Source: Sipunculus nudus
Lineage: Eukaryota > Annelida > Sipuncula > Golfingiida > Sipunculidae
Assembly (NCBI GenBank): GCA_026874595.1
Contig: CM049309.1
Coordinates: 52,178,079-52,242,078, forward strand
Direction: 5' to 3'
DNA: 64,000 nucleotides
Shown piece after piece: positions 9,726 through 23,099 of the stretch; the first letter of the stretch is position 1; the number at the start of each line of letters is the position of its first letter. The notes beneath the pieces are model-generated. The model worked only from the letters and a program-made list of their open reading frames with translations, ran no database searches and was not told the DNA's origin. The translations under genes were made by a program, and so were the position numbers.

Positions 9726-12100
9726 TTTTTTAGCGAACTGTGAGCTTATACAGTGGTCCGTCCGCTATCTTCCTTACATTAACCCATATGCTATCTCAAA
9801 AAACGGCAGGAGCTAGCATCGCCAAATTTTTGGTAAAATCAGTCATCTAAAGCACTTTACTAACTCTGCTAATTTTTTTTTGCTATTTTCATTGACATTT
9901 ATAGGGAAAAAGCTGAAAACCTTAAAAAATCTTCTCTGATATCATTCTGCCAAATTGTTCAGTATTTCACAGAGTTAATCCCCAGAGATGAGCTCTCTCA
10001 AGTTTGTTCAAATGGATTGGGTTCAATGAATTTTGGCCAAGTTACAGGAATTTGAACTTAGTCATTTGGCAAACTAAGCATACTAACATAACAATCTCAG
10101 AAACAACAGAAGCTGGCATCAACACGTTTTGAGCAAATATTGGTCACATGACTCATTTTAGAAAATGAGGTTTTTGTGGCACCTCCTACATCAACCTGTT
10201 TTTTATTGGCAAAACCTTGTCTTTATAATGTTAGCTTCTTTGAGATTATAAAAATTGTATGATGAATCTCTCAAGTTGAATGGTACATTTTCACATGGAT
10301 TATCCTATGGTAGTGTTCTCTCAGTTGTATAAGAATAGATTGGGTTCATCGATTTTTGGTAGAGTTATACAAAGCTGAAGTGGTCTTGTGGTCATTAGTA
10401 AGCCTATTTAAAACTGAGGGCTGCAATAGTCTTCTTCTGCGAAACTATTGTTTCAACTTCTGTATCATTGCACAAATATTAAGAGAAAAACATCAAGACA
10501 AAAATTTACAAATATTTTTTTCCTAGAAATTGTTTGGCCACATTTCACAGCCTTGTGCATATGTGTGCCCATGTGTGTGTGCTGTGTATGTTATATTTAC
10601 ATAATACAGAAGAACATAGATTATAAATATTCCTAAAATAATAAGTTAAACATGTTACTTATAATTATTAGGCAACATTTCACAGACTTGTGCAGATGTG
10701 TGATGGTGTGTGCATATGTGTATATTAAATTTACATAATACAGAAGAATATATATTATACATATTCCTCAAATAATTTAAATTGAAGCATGTTTCTCATA
10801 ATTATTATGCACCCTCGTATGTATTAATTGCTAAATTATCATAATAAAAATTTTTTTTTAAATATTCACAATTATTCTAAGGTGGCCTTTGTTCAAGTTT
10901 TCTTAAATGATTTTTTTGTTGAACTATTAGACCTTAAACAATAAAAGGACTGAGATACTGAGATAACCAAAGGTAGTAATTTTATTCCTTTAACAAACTG
11001 AGCTCATTGGGTATGTAAGCAGAGCTGTACAGGCAACTTAAATAAATGGTTTTCATATCCAGCTTATGTGTTAGATAAATCCATGAATAAAATATGTCTG
11101 TATTCTGATTTTGCTTTCAATAGGCATCTCTGTTATTTTAAACATTTTGATAAAAAAAACTTATGAATATGAAGCTTGAAAAAAGCATTGTAGCAGAGTC
11201 CTTCAGTATGTATAAACAGATTTGACAACATGCCAAGATTTTATCTGTATCTATAAATAGCTTGGCAACTATTTCAGACTTGGCAACAGGCCAAGTTTCA
11301 GTTTCTATCAGTTTATAGCTTTGGCAGACTGCCAACTGAAACAGATATTGTAATGGGTTAAGAGTTCACTCAGTGCAGCCAGGTACAGGTCAAGAGTTCA
11401 TTCAGTGCAGTAGCTGCACCTGCCAATTTGCTTCGCTTGATTTTGGGCATCTGCCTAATTCTTCAGCTGAGCTTGGTCAGCCTAGTGCACCTTATCCAAA
11501 AGAAGTTTGATGTATCAGCCTGAAATATTTTTTGCACAGTGTATTTGATATATCAGCCTGAAATTGGGCTAATGTAGACATCTGGGTTAGCTGTGTCATA
11601 TACAAGACTGGTGGCACCACCTACATAATTTTTACACAGTGTATGTCCATGCTTATTTTTCAGGAGTGATTGGACAAATCAGCCTGAAATTGTGCATGTT
11701 TATACATCTTGGATAATTTTGTTGTAAACAAGACTTTTTGTGCCACCTACAACTGTTTTTTTAGGTTTCATGGATCTGTCCACATAGCTCAAGAGAGGTT
11801 TGAAGTATTATCCTGAAACATTACATGTCCATGAGTTGTCCGTGGCTTTCTAATACACAAGACCAGTGGCACCACCACAATCATTTTTGTGTTGTCTACA
11901 GCAATGCCAGTATTTCAGGAGTGACATTTGTGTAATTGTTGCTTATACTCAGGTTCAGTATGTTTAGTTCATGCATTGTACATATACATGTGATGTCACA
12001 CATGCACTTGAAATATAACGGTCAAGCATGTTATCATGGAAGCATTATACCTGATGTATATCTCTTTGCACAGCTTTGCATTAAGCCTGAAGGCCTTGTT
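9726..12100 (+). mobile_element. family D Helentron-like element, copy 2
   Basis: The 5' end is a T-run then AGCGAACTGTGAGCTTATA (9,732 onward). The 3' end is CACAGCTTTGC (12,069-12,079), a diverged AAGCCTGAAGGCCTT hairpin, then TGTT ending at 12,100. The interior matches D3 and D4 in order: TTTCACAGAGTTAATCCC-like monomers, ATTGACCTGTTTTTTAT, the CTTGGCAACAGGCCAAG and TCACTCAGTGCAGCCAGGTA blocks, then 'TTTGCACAGTGTATG' monomers. It is one of the more complete copies, with no Rep/helicase frame. Confidence 0.7.
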
Positions 12101-13057
12101 TTATTTTTTAAGGATAGCAATATTAATTAAAGTACTGGTACCATATAACATTAGCTTGTGTGTTTGCATAATACAGAAAGAGACTACAGGTGAATACAAA
12201 ACCACAAAACATGAATTTTTCATCTTTCCAGCAGCAATTGATGATTTTACAGGCTTTTGATAGTGGGAATTCCAGTCCATGTTAAGCTTAAAAAGTGAAA
12301 TAACATGTTTTCACTTAGGCTTCAAACGCCATAAAAAATGACTAGCAGCATCAGAGCACCTGGTGCAGTCTGTTTTTGATGTTTCCTGGGTGATTTCAAT
12401 CAGTCAGACCAGGTTTATTTCAGAACCTTTAGAGTGGAGAGGGACTAAAGATGGTAATTCATTACTCAGAGATGTGCAATAATTATTTATCATCAGTTGT
12501 AAACGTCTTCAAGGAAATATGGAAATGATTGTACAGAAGAATGTGGCAGCGGTAAAATTTATTGCCTTATGAATATTCATTGGGAAGGAGGCTAAGTGCT
12601 CTTTAATATTCCTAAGTTCATGCATGACTATGACAGCAGTGAAACTAGTTCTGCTGTCTGATTCACTTATTGTATAATATAACTGGATTTATATATGGTA
12701 CTTTATTTGTTTCTTAGAATTGAAGTTGTTCTATATAAAAATCATTTGATGGATCAAGGTTAAAAAAATTAGATAAATATGGATTAATGTCATATGAAGG
12801 ATTTTGTTTTTTAGATAAAAAGAATTCAGGCTATGCTGGTACAGTTGTGCATTCATCATGCAGTGCTATTTCAGAGTCTTCATAAACTGATGCTGAGAAT
12901 CGTTCGATCAGCAAAATTGAAAATTTATTTTAATATGTTTCTACTAAAATTAATTATTTAAGAAATGTGTTAAAATTAACCAAACTAGAGATTTGGGACC
13001 ATAAAGGTCCTCAATTAGGGCCCAGCAATTGCCAGTTCCTCAAAATGGCAGCCCTAT
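12101..13057. other. AT-rich single-copy stretch
   Basis: No gene or repeat is supported. The part at about 12,540-12,700 has higher complexity but no recognised motif set. Confidence 0.5.
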
Positions 13058-13495
13058 GGCCATATATTTGATGTCAGATTGGTCTGTAATTGATTGGGCT
13101 GGAGCCCTCATAAAATCATCCCTGTGAATTTGAGAAAGATCAAGCATATTCTTGTTGAGATATTGTGCATGAAAAAAATCACAGTTTTTTGCTGTGATGG
13201 CCATATTAGAATTCAGACAGGTCTGTAATTAGACAGATCTAGAGCCCTCATAGGCACCAATCATTACTGTGACTTTGATAAAGATCAAGCATGTTCTCTT
13301 GGAGATATTGTACATGAAAGAAAATCAACAATTGTGGTCCATCGGCCATCTTGTAATTTGGACAGGTTTGTAATTTGATTGTCTCGAAGCCATTTAGGTA
13401 CCAATCATCCCTGTGACTTTGAGAAAGATGAAGCATATATTCTCTTTGAACTATTGCGCTCGATAGAACAGATTGTGCTCTGGCAGCCATATTGG
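13058..13495. repeat. tandem array, three 141-145-bp units
   Basis: Units begin with GGCCAT-like words at 13,058, 13,199, 13,344 and the relic at 13,485. Each carries GGTCTGTAATT, GAGCCCTCATA, a CATCCCTGTGA-like word, AAAGATCAAGCAT and GAGATATTGTRCATGA. Units are diverged from each other. An open frame on the minus strand through the array is a by-product. Confidence 0.85.
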
Positions 13496-13559
13496 AACCT
13501 ATTCACATACAAGGTATGTTACATATAGATCTAATATAGTTTTTTCTTCTTAAAATAGT

Positions 13560-13870
13560 ATTATAACTGCAAATACTAAAACTGTTCGCTTACTACTGTA
13601 CACAGGTGTAAATAAGCTTGCACCAGGCAGGGTCAGTGGGGCAAAACATAACCATAACAAGCATGCCACCTGTTGGCCATATGGCACAATCTCAAATCAA
13701 GATTTCTCAAGCTTTAAACTAGCATTTCTTCTGTGTATTTTCTTTCATGTGTTTTCTCCTTGTTTTGGAGTTGACATGCATGTTCAAAATCTCACCTTTG
13801 GTCACACATAGACTTGTTTTAGTAAACAGACACACTGTAACTTGCAACAATGTCTTAAAATGACAGGCTA
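13560..13870 (+). mobile_element. relic related to the TTAA elements
   Basis: The order of blocks GTTCGCTTACT, ACACAGGTGTAAA, then TTTTAGTAAACAGACACAC follows the interior of the TTAA element at 1,680-1,900, with many differences. Ends are not recognisable. Confidence 0.45.
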
Positions 13871-14950
13871 TGATTATGACATCTTAATAATAGATATAAT
13901 ATATGTATTTTAATATATAAGCTCTAAAATATGGTTACCTTTATACTCATGTACATTTAGTAGACATATCCATGTACCTTTCCTTGTACCTCTTAACAAA
14001 TCAGTACATGGACACAAGTGGTTTTAATTTCTCATTATATATGATAAAGGTACTTTGAGAACTGTTTTCATGTTGAAAGAATAGAATTTTCATTTAGCTT
14101 CTCACCTAATTAAAATAAAGAATTCACAACACAAGAAGGGTCAGCCATCAGTGCACCAAAGAGCAATTACTGCTTGCTTGTTTTTTTTACAGTATCTAAG
14201 TTGTCCTCGGTATTATATATCTTATATCAAAATGACAAGCAATTTTACCACACTGCTCAGGATATCATATTAAAGGTATAGCGTTGACATATTCCATGTG
14301 ATAGTTGAACCAAATTAACAGTTCCCATATCATGTCCACATATTTTCAGACATCTTTCTAAGAATGTTATTTTGATGGATCTGCACCATCAACCATTAAA
14401 TAGCATCAGTGAATGTCAAAATGTGAGATCATCTCATTTGAATGTATAGGAATGATTCCAGCCTCCAGGAATATTTATGCCCCACACTATATGATAGAAA
14501 TATGAGAGGAATTAACTCTTCAGCACAGATCGATCTGCTGATACATTAATGCTTCCCCTCACCAGACCCAGCTATCTCTGCACATAAACAAATGCCCAAG
14601 TGAACTGGATCATGGTCGTGCCAGATCTCAACACACATATAAAAGTCATAGATAATCAACAGTATCCTGTCTGAAATGTTCTGACGGCTGCTCTTTTTAC
14701 AATTTCTTCATGCAGTGACAGGGTGACACATATGGGACTTTTTTTTACAACATGTCAGCAACTGCCTATAGCTTAAAACAATACAGATATCTGAGTTATT
14801 CTAACCTGTTACTTAAATCTGAAATATAGATATAAAGTTAACTTTTAGCTCATCCGGCCACAGGCCTTATGGTCAAGCTTACTGTGCCATGGCTATGCGG
14901 AGTCCATTTTCTTCTCCTTCATTTCTTTACCAGGTTTTATTTTTTATATG
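13871..14950. other. AT-rich single-copy stretch
   Basis: No gene was found. The part at 14,450-14,670 is less AT-rich and of higher complexity, without recognised repeats, and could be conserved non-coding DNA; this cannot be tested here. Confidence 0.45.
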
Positions 14951-15215
14951 TCTATGATAGGACTTATTATGGTATATCCACCGTCCGTCTGTCTGTTAAC
15001 TTTCAGTGTCACTGCGATAACTTAAGGTGAATTGATGGATTTTCACAAAACTCACCATAACTACTTACCAATAGATTATATCACCAAAGATCAATTACGG
15101 GCAAAATCCACGCATATTTAATAAGGTCAGAGGTCTCTAGGCTACTTTGTGGTGTTGCTGTGATAACTTGCAAGGAATATAATGGATTTTGATAAACGTT
15201 AACAGAAATTTTAAT
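14951..15215 (+). mobile_element. family C repeat, copy 2
   Basis: It matches 4,779-5,075 through CCGTCCGTCTGTCTGTTAAC, CTCACCATAACTACTT, AATAGATTATATCACC and ATGGATTTTGAT. The start TATTATGGTATA matches the family C start at about 41.9 kb. The 3' end is unknown. Confidence 0.6.
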
Positions 15216-16715
15216 CAATAAAATATCTTACCTAACAAGACTGACCTTTGTTTGCACAGCAAAGCCATGAAGTATATACTGTGGTGATCATTGAATTACA
15301 TGGTTTGGTAATCAGCTAAAGATAAATCGATCCTTCCCCCATGTGTCAGATAATGACATGTAATGATCAGCTACAGGGCAGACATTTTGCTCATGAACAG
15401 TATAACAAATACAAATAAGATTCAGTCGTGTAGGTCTTGTTCAGGACCAACAAATAAAACATTAAATAATAATACTGTGGTGAACCTGCATTATTGTTCA
15501 TATTTATGATGAGCCCTTACAAAAAATGTTGATATAAGGCAAAAATAAAGTTATGGTTCTTAGGCACTTTTTTTCAGAAATCAGTGCAGGCAGGAGATTT
15601 TTTTTTTACCTTTTTTTGTATGTTTCAAGAAAATGTTATATGATCAGGGAAAAGCATGATAATAACATAATTTTTTTGGTAAACAGGTAAAAAAACTACA
15701 TAACAAAGGAAATCTTATCAAAATTGTATTATTTTTATCTTCTTGAAAGATGAAAGTCAGAATAAAAACTTTTGATGCAGGCGGTGCCTGAGAACCATCC
15801 CTAGCCTTTTTGGTCTAATTTCTTAGGAATTTGCCATAGACCTTTTCAGAATACTTACTTATTCAAGTTTTATCTTGATTTGTTCTCAGTCTTGGGCTTC
15901 CCCCTATGGGTGTGTTATAAGCCTTCCATACACAAACTGGTTTCAAACAGTGTTTTAAGCAAACATGTTTCATATAACTTGTTTCAACATGCTTGATGCA
16001 TTCACATGAACACAAGGACAATTTGATTTTGCAGGCTGCCAGTGTATGATGTGACATGTCTGTCTTTGCAATGAAACAGCAGTTGTGCTTGTAGATTCAA
16101 GATTTCAAACTGAATTGGTTAAATTTATTTAAATTTAAAACATATTGGATTGCTTTATATATATGAGTTTTCAATTTATAGTAAAATGGTTTCAAATTAT
16201 ATAAGCATCTACCCTATATGGAATAGGCACTGGCACTGGTCTAACCCTTTCTTTTTAGATGTGTTGCTTCATTTTCCAGTAGGCTCCACTATCCCCAGTG
16301 TAACCCTGGACGGCCAGCACTGGTTAACCAGAGTAAAGTGCTACTTGTTAATTCAAGGACACTGCCTGAGCATCCTGATCTGACTTCATTGGTCCGTGAG
16401 CAACATGACCACGGTGACTTCTGTTAATGCTGGAGCTTGCCCACTGCCAGAATTGGCAGTTATTTTAAAGCTCTGGCTGAAAGTCTGACATGGCACAAGA
16501 CCAAGCGTTATAATGTTCATATGAACATCAATACCCTGTACCACTAATCGGTAAGATGCTTATATAGTTTTGCTAAGTATGACTATATTGGATAGGTTTG
16601 ATCATAGTGTTATGCGTAGTTTAGAAGAGTATCATTCCTCATAGGAAATATATGCAGTGCTAGTATGGAATTGTAATTTTATAGATTTTAAAAATTAATC
16701 CTGGTTATTGGTCAG
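15216..16715. other. AT-rich stretch with a less AT-rich island at 16.25-16.55 kb
   Basis: The island at about 16,250-16,550 follows a good acceptor-like tract (CTTTCTTTTTAG, ending 16,258) and shows open but stop-interrupted frames. No protein family is recognised and no donor is obvious, so I do not call an exon. The remainder holds nothing I can name. Confidence 0.4.
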
Positions 16716-17070
16716 GGGCAAATCAAGGGCTTTAGAAAAGACCTGGAGGGGGTTCTCCAACCCAGGAAGATTAACCGTATAACCTGAAAAACGTCCCTAG
16801 GTTCAGAATAGGCAAGGGTTGACCCAGACAACAAAAATTGGTTTTAACCCCATAAACTTACAGCAGCTGGAAAGGGGGGGGGGGGGTGTAATCCCTGCCA
16901 GCCCCCAATCCATTACTGTGGTTTGTCTACATGTTTAATTTGTATATATGGACAGCATACCTAGCTAGCTCAGTCCCAAAATTTGTTTAAACCCCTAAAA
17001 CTTGGGGCAGCTGGAAAGGAATTTAGGATTAACAAACCCTGGAACCCCCCCCCCCCCCCCATCCTCTGGA
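16716..17070. repeat. G-rich dispersed repeat with 13-G and 15-C homopolymers
   Basis: The blocks AGCAGCTGGAAAGGGGG and GGGGCAGCTGGAAAGG occur twice, with poly-G at 16,874-16,886 and poly-C at 17,046-17,060. A related part with ACAAAAATTGGTTT recurs near 32.1 kb. The family is common-looking but I cannot name it. Confidence 0.5.
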
Positions 17071-17654
17071 TCTGCTAGTGTGGGTAGTCTATATGTTTAA
17101 TTTATATCTGTATTGCAAACCTCCATCTAGTGATATGCCATAAAATAGGAAATTATTGAAATTTCATGTGTCACACAGGGTGTTGGGAGTCTGCACTACC
17201 ATGTACAACATTCATGACTTATATACATGACTCACATATGTTCATTAAGTCTTTTTGGGGCAGGCAATAACTGATAATTATCATTTAAATAGACTAATCA
17301 CAATATTACCCATATCAGTCATCATCACTGTAAAACATAGGCTTTTGAGTCATCAGAGTAAATCCTTTCACTTTTCATTCTGGACATGTTAAAATGAAAG
17401 TGAAAATGTAGCCTACTGGGGAAAGGGGTGGGTACAGCTTTAAAAAACTTGACACAGAGGCGTAAATGGTGATTTTATGTTAGAACATCAGTGATTCTTC
17501 AAATATGTCTTAAATAAATAAAGGTTATTCCTGATCATCTATATATATCAAGCCTAATCGTGGGAAACAGTTATTAACAGTGTATCCATCTTATCATAAT
17601 TGGTTGTCTTCATCCTAGTTTAGTAGACAGTGCAACCTACATGCAATTTTTATT

Positions 17655-17990
17655 GAATCAAAATTTTTGTTTCAGTTTTGAGGTAGATAGAGATGTACAT
17701 GATTTAGGACTAACAAAAAATACTTTTGAGATATTGTATTGTAGTTTAATATTAGTCCGCTAAAAAAAGGCCTGCTGCGCTACTGGGTGCTTCAAATATT
17801 GTACTATTTAAAAATGTTGAAAAATAATTAAATGTTAAAATATTGTATGAAAAGGAATGAAAATTAAAAACAATAACTATACCATCAGCACAAACATTGT
17901 ACCAGGTTTAAAAATGTATACTTAATGGATCTAATATTGGTTTAAAACAGCTTTTAGACTGATTGTAGGAATATATGACTTTTTCACAGT
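17655..17990 (+). mobile_element. relic of MITE family I
   Basis: It aligns with the complete copy at 27,979-28,400 through GTAGTTTAATATTAGTCC, TGTACCAGGTTTAAAA, ATGTATACTT and AGACTGATTG. Terminal repeats are no longer recognisable. Confidence 0.6.
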
Positions 17991-18104
17991 GCTGCTACCT
18001 AAGTACTTAATACAAGTAAGGTGATGGAATGGGCCCCTTTAAAGCAGGTTTAAAAAAGTCACAACAGTTTGTTATATCAGGGGTCGTAACAACACTTTTT
18101 GACC

Positions 18105-18290
18105 TGTTTCAGAAAGACAAACACATGAACGGAAAGGAATTTTAAATTTTGTACCAACCCATTGAAAAGGTGAACTTCCAGATGTTCCCCACATCCAAAA
18201 TAATGAAAAATACATAAAAATGAAATTTTCCTTCACATAATTGTTACTTTGAAACTAAAAAACTAGGTTTTTGCCTTTCTGCTGGAAAGG
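18105..18290 (-). repeat. dispersed repeat H, copy 2
   Basis: Reverse-complement match to 2,170-2,350, including CATCCAAAATAATGAAAAATA, AAGGTGAACTTCCAGATG and GAACGGAAAGG. It ends near the GGGCCCCTTTAA block at 18,030. Confidence 0.55.
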
Positions 18291-18499
18291 TAAACATTTA
18301 AAAGTATTGTGACCCCTGAATATGTATCATACAGGTCTCTTTGTGATCTTAAGGCTGCAGATCAGTCATCTAAGTCTTTTATTTGTATCAAGCCACATGA
18401 TGGTAAATTTCGCATGTTTTGGACCAGTGAAGAGTTTAATCAGGGCTGTTACATTGCTTTCAACAATCATTAAAGCAGTAATTTTGAAACATTTCTGCC

Positions 18500-19959
18500 T
18501 AATTAAACAATTATTTTATCTGCCAAAACAAAGTTTTGTGGGTACTATGTCTTTGACTGGGTTCCGCTGCTGCATTCGTTTCCGGAATACCCCTCTGAGA
18601 CCACGGGACTGATTTTTCCAAAACTTTACCCCATTATTGGGTCACATGTGAACTGGTGCAAAATAATTTTGTGTTGACCTCTGACCTTTGCCCTCTGCAG
18701 TGCGTCCATCTGTGCATGTGTTCTCACACATTAAACCCACATATCTTTGGACTCATTTGGCCAGTCGGGCTGAAATTTTGCACAAGTGTAGCTCTTGGAA
18801 TGCTTTATATCATATAGAAAACTGCATGGTGGCGCCACTTGCACAGTGTCCATCTGTTTGTCTGGCTTTGTTTAAAATCACTCATATCTCATAATGTGGA
18901 TGGACTTATCCTCATGAACTTTTGCATGTGTATACATCCTTGATATCTATCTTTCTTTTATAACAGATGGCTATATTCACGTTCACACTGCAGAAATCCA
19001 TGATAATATCTCAGGACTGGTTTGATGTATCCTCCTGAAATTTTGCATGGATATATAGATTTCACATAGGTCTTTATCATGTACGCAAAACTGGTAGTGC
19101 CACCTGCAACCAATTTTGCACAGCATCCATCTGTTTTCTGCCATTGGATAAAATCACTCATATCTCGGCAGTGGTTTGATCTGCCTTGAATTTTGCATAT
19201 TTATACATCTTAGACAGCTTTGTGGCTTTTGTGTCAGGTGGCACCACCTACATTCACGTTCATGCTGCAGACATATATGATAATATCTGACAACTGGTTT
19301 GACATATTGGCCTGAAAGTTTGCATGAGTATAGATCTTATACATAGCTCTACAGCTTATACAAATTTGGTAGCCCATTTTAACAACCATTTTTGCATGGT
19401 GTCCATCTGTTCATGTGCCTAGAGTAAAAATCTCCCATATCTCAGCAGAGGTTTGACTTATATCTGCCTAATATTTTGCATATATATACATCTTGGACAA
19501 CTTTCTCGCTTTTGTGTTAGGTGGCGCCACCTATATTTACATTTACACTGCAGACATCCATGCTTTTATCTCAGGACTGGTTTGACGTATTGGCCTGATA
19601 TTTTGCATGAGTATAGATCTTACATAGCTCTACAGCTTACAAATTTTGTGGCACAACTTGACTACCATTTTTGCATTGTGTCCAGCTGTTCATGTGCCTA
19701 GGGTAAAAATCACTCATATCTCAGCAGTGGTTTGACTAATCCACCTGAAATTTTGCATATGTATACATCTTGGATAGCTTTCTCTTCCAAATAACAGGTG
19801 GTGCCACCTACAATCATGTTTCCATCACAGACATCCATATACTAATATGCCACACATCTCACTGTTTTTCCCTTGCCACTCAATCCATGCCTCACTTCCA
19901 CCGTCCCACTCTGATTTTGGTGGATGCATGTAGGCGCTTGTTGACCTCCTGTATTCTAG
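18500..19959 (+). mobile_element. family A Helitron-like element, copy A3 (near full length)
   Basis: The 5' part (AAGTTTTGTGGGTACTATG at about 18,531) matches A4 and the fragment at 2,463. It is followed by CTCCTCTGAG-like sequence and TGACCTCTGACCTTTG. Five to six alternating GGTGGCGCCACC monomers (GCGCC core near 18,832 and 19,524) then extend to the 3' block GTATTCTAG, with CTAG at 19,956-19,959. There are no open frames of family size. The hairpin before CTAG is degraded here (TAGGCGCTTGTTGACC). Confidence 0.65.
18675..18687 (-). promoter_or_regulatory. perfect DR1 motif in family A copy A3
   Basis: TGACCTCTGACCT, the same 13-mer and same relative place as in A1 (3,589) and A4 (44,633). 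Confidence 0.5.
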
Positions 19960-21114
19960 TTTCCACTGATCTCACCTCTCAGCATAAATCATTTTATAAT
20001 CACTGTGAAATATCACATAGCAGGGACAGTATGAGCTATAAGATGATATATAGAGTCAAGCTGGTTAAATGTTTTAATAAATGAGATAGTGTATTGCAGC
20101 AACCTGTATTAAACTGAAAATCTAATGAAAAGATGAGAACCAACAGGGTTTATTGTTTAAAGATAACAGAAAGCTAGAACATGATACTAGGACATGAGTA
20201 TCCAGTTTTACTGCGCTTCCAATGACTCCTGAAATTCTTCTGTTTTCCTATGAAAATATTGTCGTCTATGTTATCATATATTTTCCGAACAATCTGACCA
20301 TAATCTCTCAGAAATTTTTCTATATACTTGTTCACAGCACAATCATGTTTCTGTGATAACTTATAATTATTGTTATTTAGACATCTTATGTAACATACAT
20401 TTGATTTCCTTCAAATAGATCACTGTCTCCTTCTTTTGTAGTGTAATAAAAATGGCAATGAAGTTATTTTTTTTTTCAAAATTGCTGATGATTGCTTCTT
20501 TTAAATATTGTGAAGGCATAAGGGCACCATAATAACAATGAGTACTTGTTTGTGCTGTCAGGGAAAGAGGGAAAAATTTCACAATAATGGCACAGTAGAT
20601 CATTTATCTTGATATGAACTTTGCAATATTCCTTGTTTAATATGACAGGTAGCTGGAGATTTGGAAGGTTCTTTGATAATTTATAGGTCATTTATAAGTC
20701 TAAATAGTACAGGTCTAATCAGGTAATTTCCTCCTGTGACAAGTATCGTCAGATCATATTACACCTGACGGGTTAATCAGTTTTGTTTTTGCCAGTGACT
20801 TATTAATTTCTGCAGGGAAGAAGATATTGATTTATTGTATTTGTGAAGTAACAGTGGCCTTCAGTGTTGACTTTTGTACATATGTTTCATATAAATATCA
20901 ATCTATTAAAGGTTAACAGATGAGTTACTTGATAAGTGAGACATCTGAGCAAGATATAGTAAGGTGCAATTCACAGAATGAATGGTGTCTGTGAATGAGC
21001 TAAGTTTAATGAAACAACTGAAATTTGCACTGAATTTATGTTTTCTCCTCTGCTAGTATATGTCACATAATTATGTCAATGTCAGGATTTGTAATAACCC
21101 TTAAAGGAGCCAAT
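19960..21114. other. single-copy AT-rich stretch with a minus-strand open frame
   Basis: On the minus strand, from about 20,430 down to 20,176, a frame stays open for about 78 codons without a start. It reads charged, protein-like sequence (for example YIEKFLRDYGQIVRKIYDNI) ending in SIMF and a TAG stop. I do not recognise it. The upstream acceptor is weak, and chance frames of this length are frequent here. It may be a terminal exon, an old transposon relic or nothing. Confidence 0.2.
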
Positions 21115-23099
21115 ATTATTCCAGTATCTGTTAGGTATTTAATAAAGATAATCTGTTTAACCTTTTTCTGAAAATAAGCCAGAAAGCACCAGTCCCATGA
21201 TACACAGCATTTTTTGGCTATCTGCATTTACTTAGATTTTATAGGGAAAGAGCTTAAAAACCTTTAAAAATCTTCTATTCTGAAACTGTCCAGCCAAATT
21301 GTCCAATATTTCACAGAAATAATCCCAGAAACAATCTCTCTCAAGTTTGTTCAAATGGGTAAAGTTTGGTGATTTTTGGGAGAGTTACAGGAAGTTGAAC
21401 TTAGTCATCTGTCCAAAAAAAATCTTTCCAAAAAAGGGTATTAAAATCTCAATCTCAGAAAGGGCTGGAGCTATCATCACAAAATGTTATGCCAATGTTG
21501 GTGACATGAGTCATATCTGAAATGGAGGTATTGGTTGCGCCATCTGCATTGGCCTTTTTTGTACAGGGGCCATCAGTGCCTGTATCACACTGAGGGCTAC
21601 AAAAAACTTCTTCTCTGAAACCATATAGCCAAATTATTAAAAATCACACAGAAATGATCCTAGGGTAGTGCTTTCTGAAGTTTGTTAAAATGGTCTCAGT
21701 GCAGTGACTTTTGGCTGGGTTATGGGAAGCTAAATTTAGTCATATGCCATAATAGCCCATTTTAGCTCGGTGGCTACAAAGATCTTCTTCTCAAAAATCA
21801 CTTGGCCAAATTCTTAAATCTCACACATTAATTATCCTCAGATGTTGATAATTCAAGTTTGTTCAAATGGTTTTTTGGTTTAGTGCTTTTTGGCTGAGTT
21901 ACGGAAAGCTGAACTTAGCCAGTGTGCTGTATCTTCCTGTATAAGTTATAAACCTGCAAAATGTTTTTTGACTGACGATACTGAAGCCAATTTGTTTAAT
22001 ATTTTACAAGAATAATCCTAACAATAATTCTCATAATAATTGTCTTTGATGGTTCCACATGAATAATTTTTGCTGAATTATGGAGATTGAATTGAGTCAT
22101 TTTACCATATATGTTAACTGTGTGAAGCAGTTACATCTAGCCTGGCACCAGTTTATCAGCATCTATTATATCATGCCACCAAACATTTAGATTACAGGTT
22201 AAATAGCTTGGCAGACTGCCATCTATTTCAGATTTGGCAACAGGCCAACATCCAGCCTGGATCTATTTATAGCTTTGGCAGACTGGCAACTATCAGTTTA
22301 GGCAACAGGTCAAGAGTTCACTCAGTGCAGCCAGGTATAGGTCAAGAGTTCACTCAGTGCAGTAGCTGCATTCTATTTATAGCTTTGGCAGACTGCCCAC
22401 TGTACCAGATTTGGCGCCAAAGGTCAGTCTGGATGTATTTATAGCTTTGGCAAACTGCCAGCTGTTTCAAATAATGCAACAGGCCAAGAGTTCATTCAGG
22501 GCAGCCAGGTACAGGTCAAAAGTTCACTCAGTCTAGCCAGGTGCAGGTCAAAAGTTCACTCAGTCTATCCAGGTGCAGGTTAAGAGTACACTCAGTGGCG
22601 TAGCTTGAGCCAGCAATTTGTCACAGTTCACTCACGCCAAATGCCTTTCTCAACTAAGCCTGGTCAGCCCAGTGCATCAAACTCAAAAAGTTTGATGTAT
22701 TGGCATGATATTTTGACCTGTCTATGCACATTTGATGCCTTTCTCGTTCACAAGATAGATGTTGCCACCTACATTGACTTTGCACAGTGTATGTGCCCAC
22801 TTATTTCTCCAGAGGAATTTGATATATCAGCCTGAAATTGGGCATATTTATACATATTGTAAAGCTTTGTCATTTACAAGACTGGTGGGGCCACCTACAA
22901 TAATTTTTGTTCAGTGTATGTCCCGGCTTATTTCTCAGGAGGAGTATCAGCCTGAAATTGGGCATATGTATACATCTCTGATACCTTCTCCGTATACAAG
23001 ACATGTAAGCCAACTTGAAAAGTAATGGCCCAGCATTGAAGCATTATACCTGGTGTTTAAACCATTGAACAGGTTCGCATTAGGCCTGTAGGTCTTGTT
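21115..23099 (+). mobile_element. family D Helentron-like element, copy 4, after a family G fragment
   Basis: 21,100-21,215 matches the start of the TTAA-flanked element G (32,395) (AAAGGAGCC, CAGTATCTGTTAGG, CCCATGATACACAG). From about 21,216 family D internal sequence begins without its 5' end. It runs through ATTGTCCAATATTTCACAG monomers, the GGCAACAGGCCAAC, CACTCAGTGCAGCCAGGTA and TTTGGCAGACTGCC blocks to the 3' end AACAGGTTCGC (from 23,069), TAGGCCTGTAGGTCTTGTT. It appears 5'-truncated or recombined with G. Confidence 0.6.

Noticed and set aside
13058-13495. CRISPR-like array
   Set aside because: Units are 141-145 bp diverged tandem repeats without short constant repeats and unique spacers; the DNA is eukaryotic.
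16258-16550. Possible exon after CTTTCTTTTTAG
   Set aside because: Frames are broken by stops, no donor, and no family recognised.
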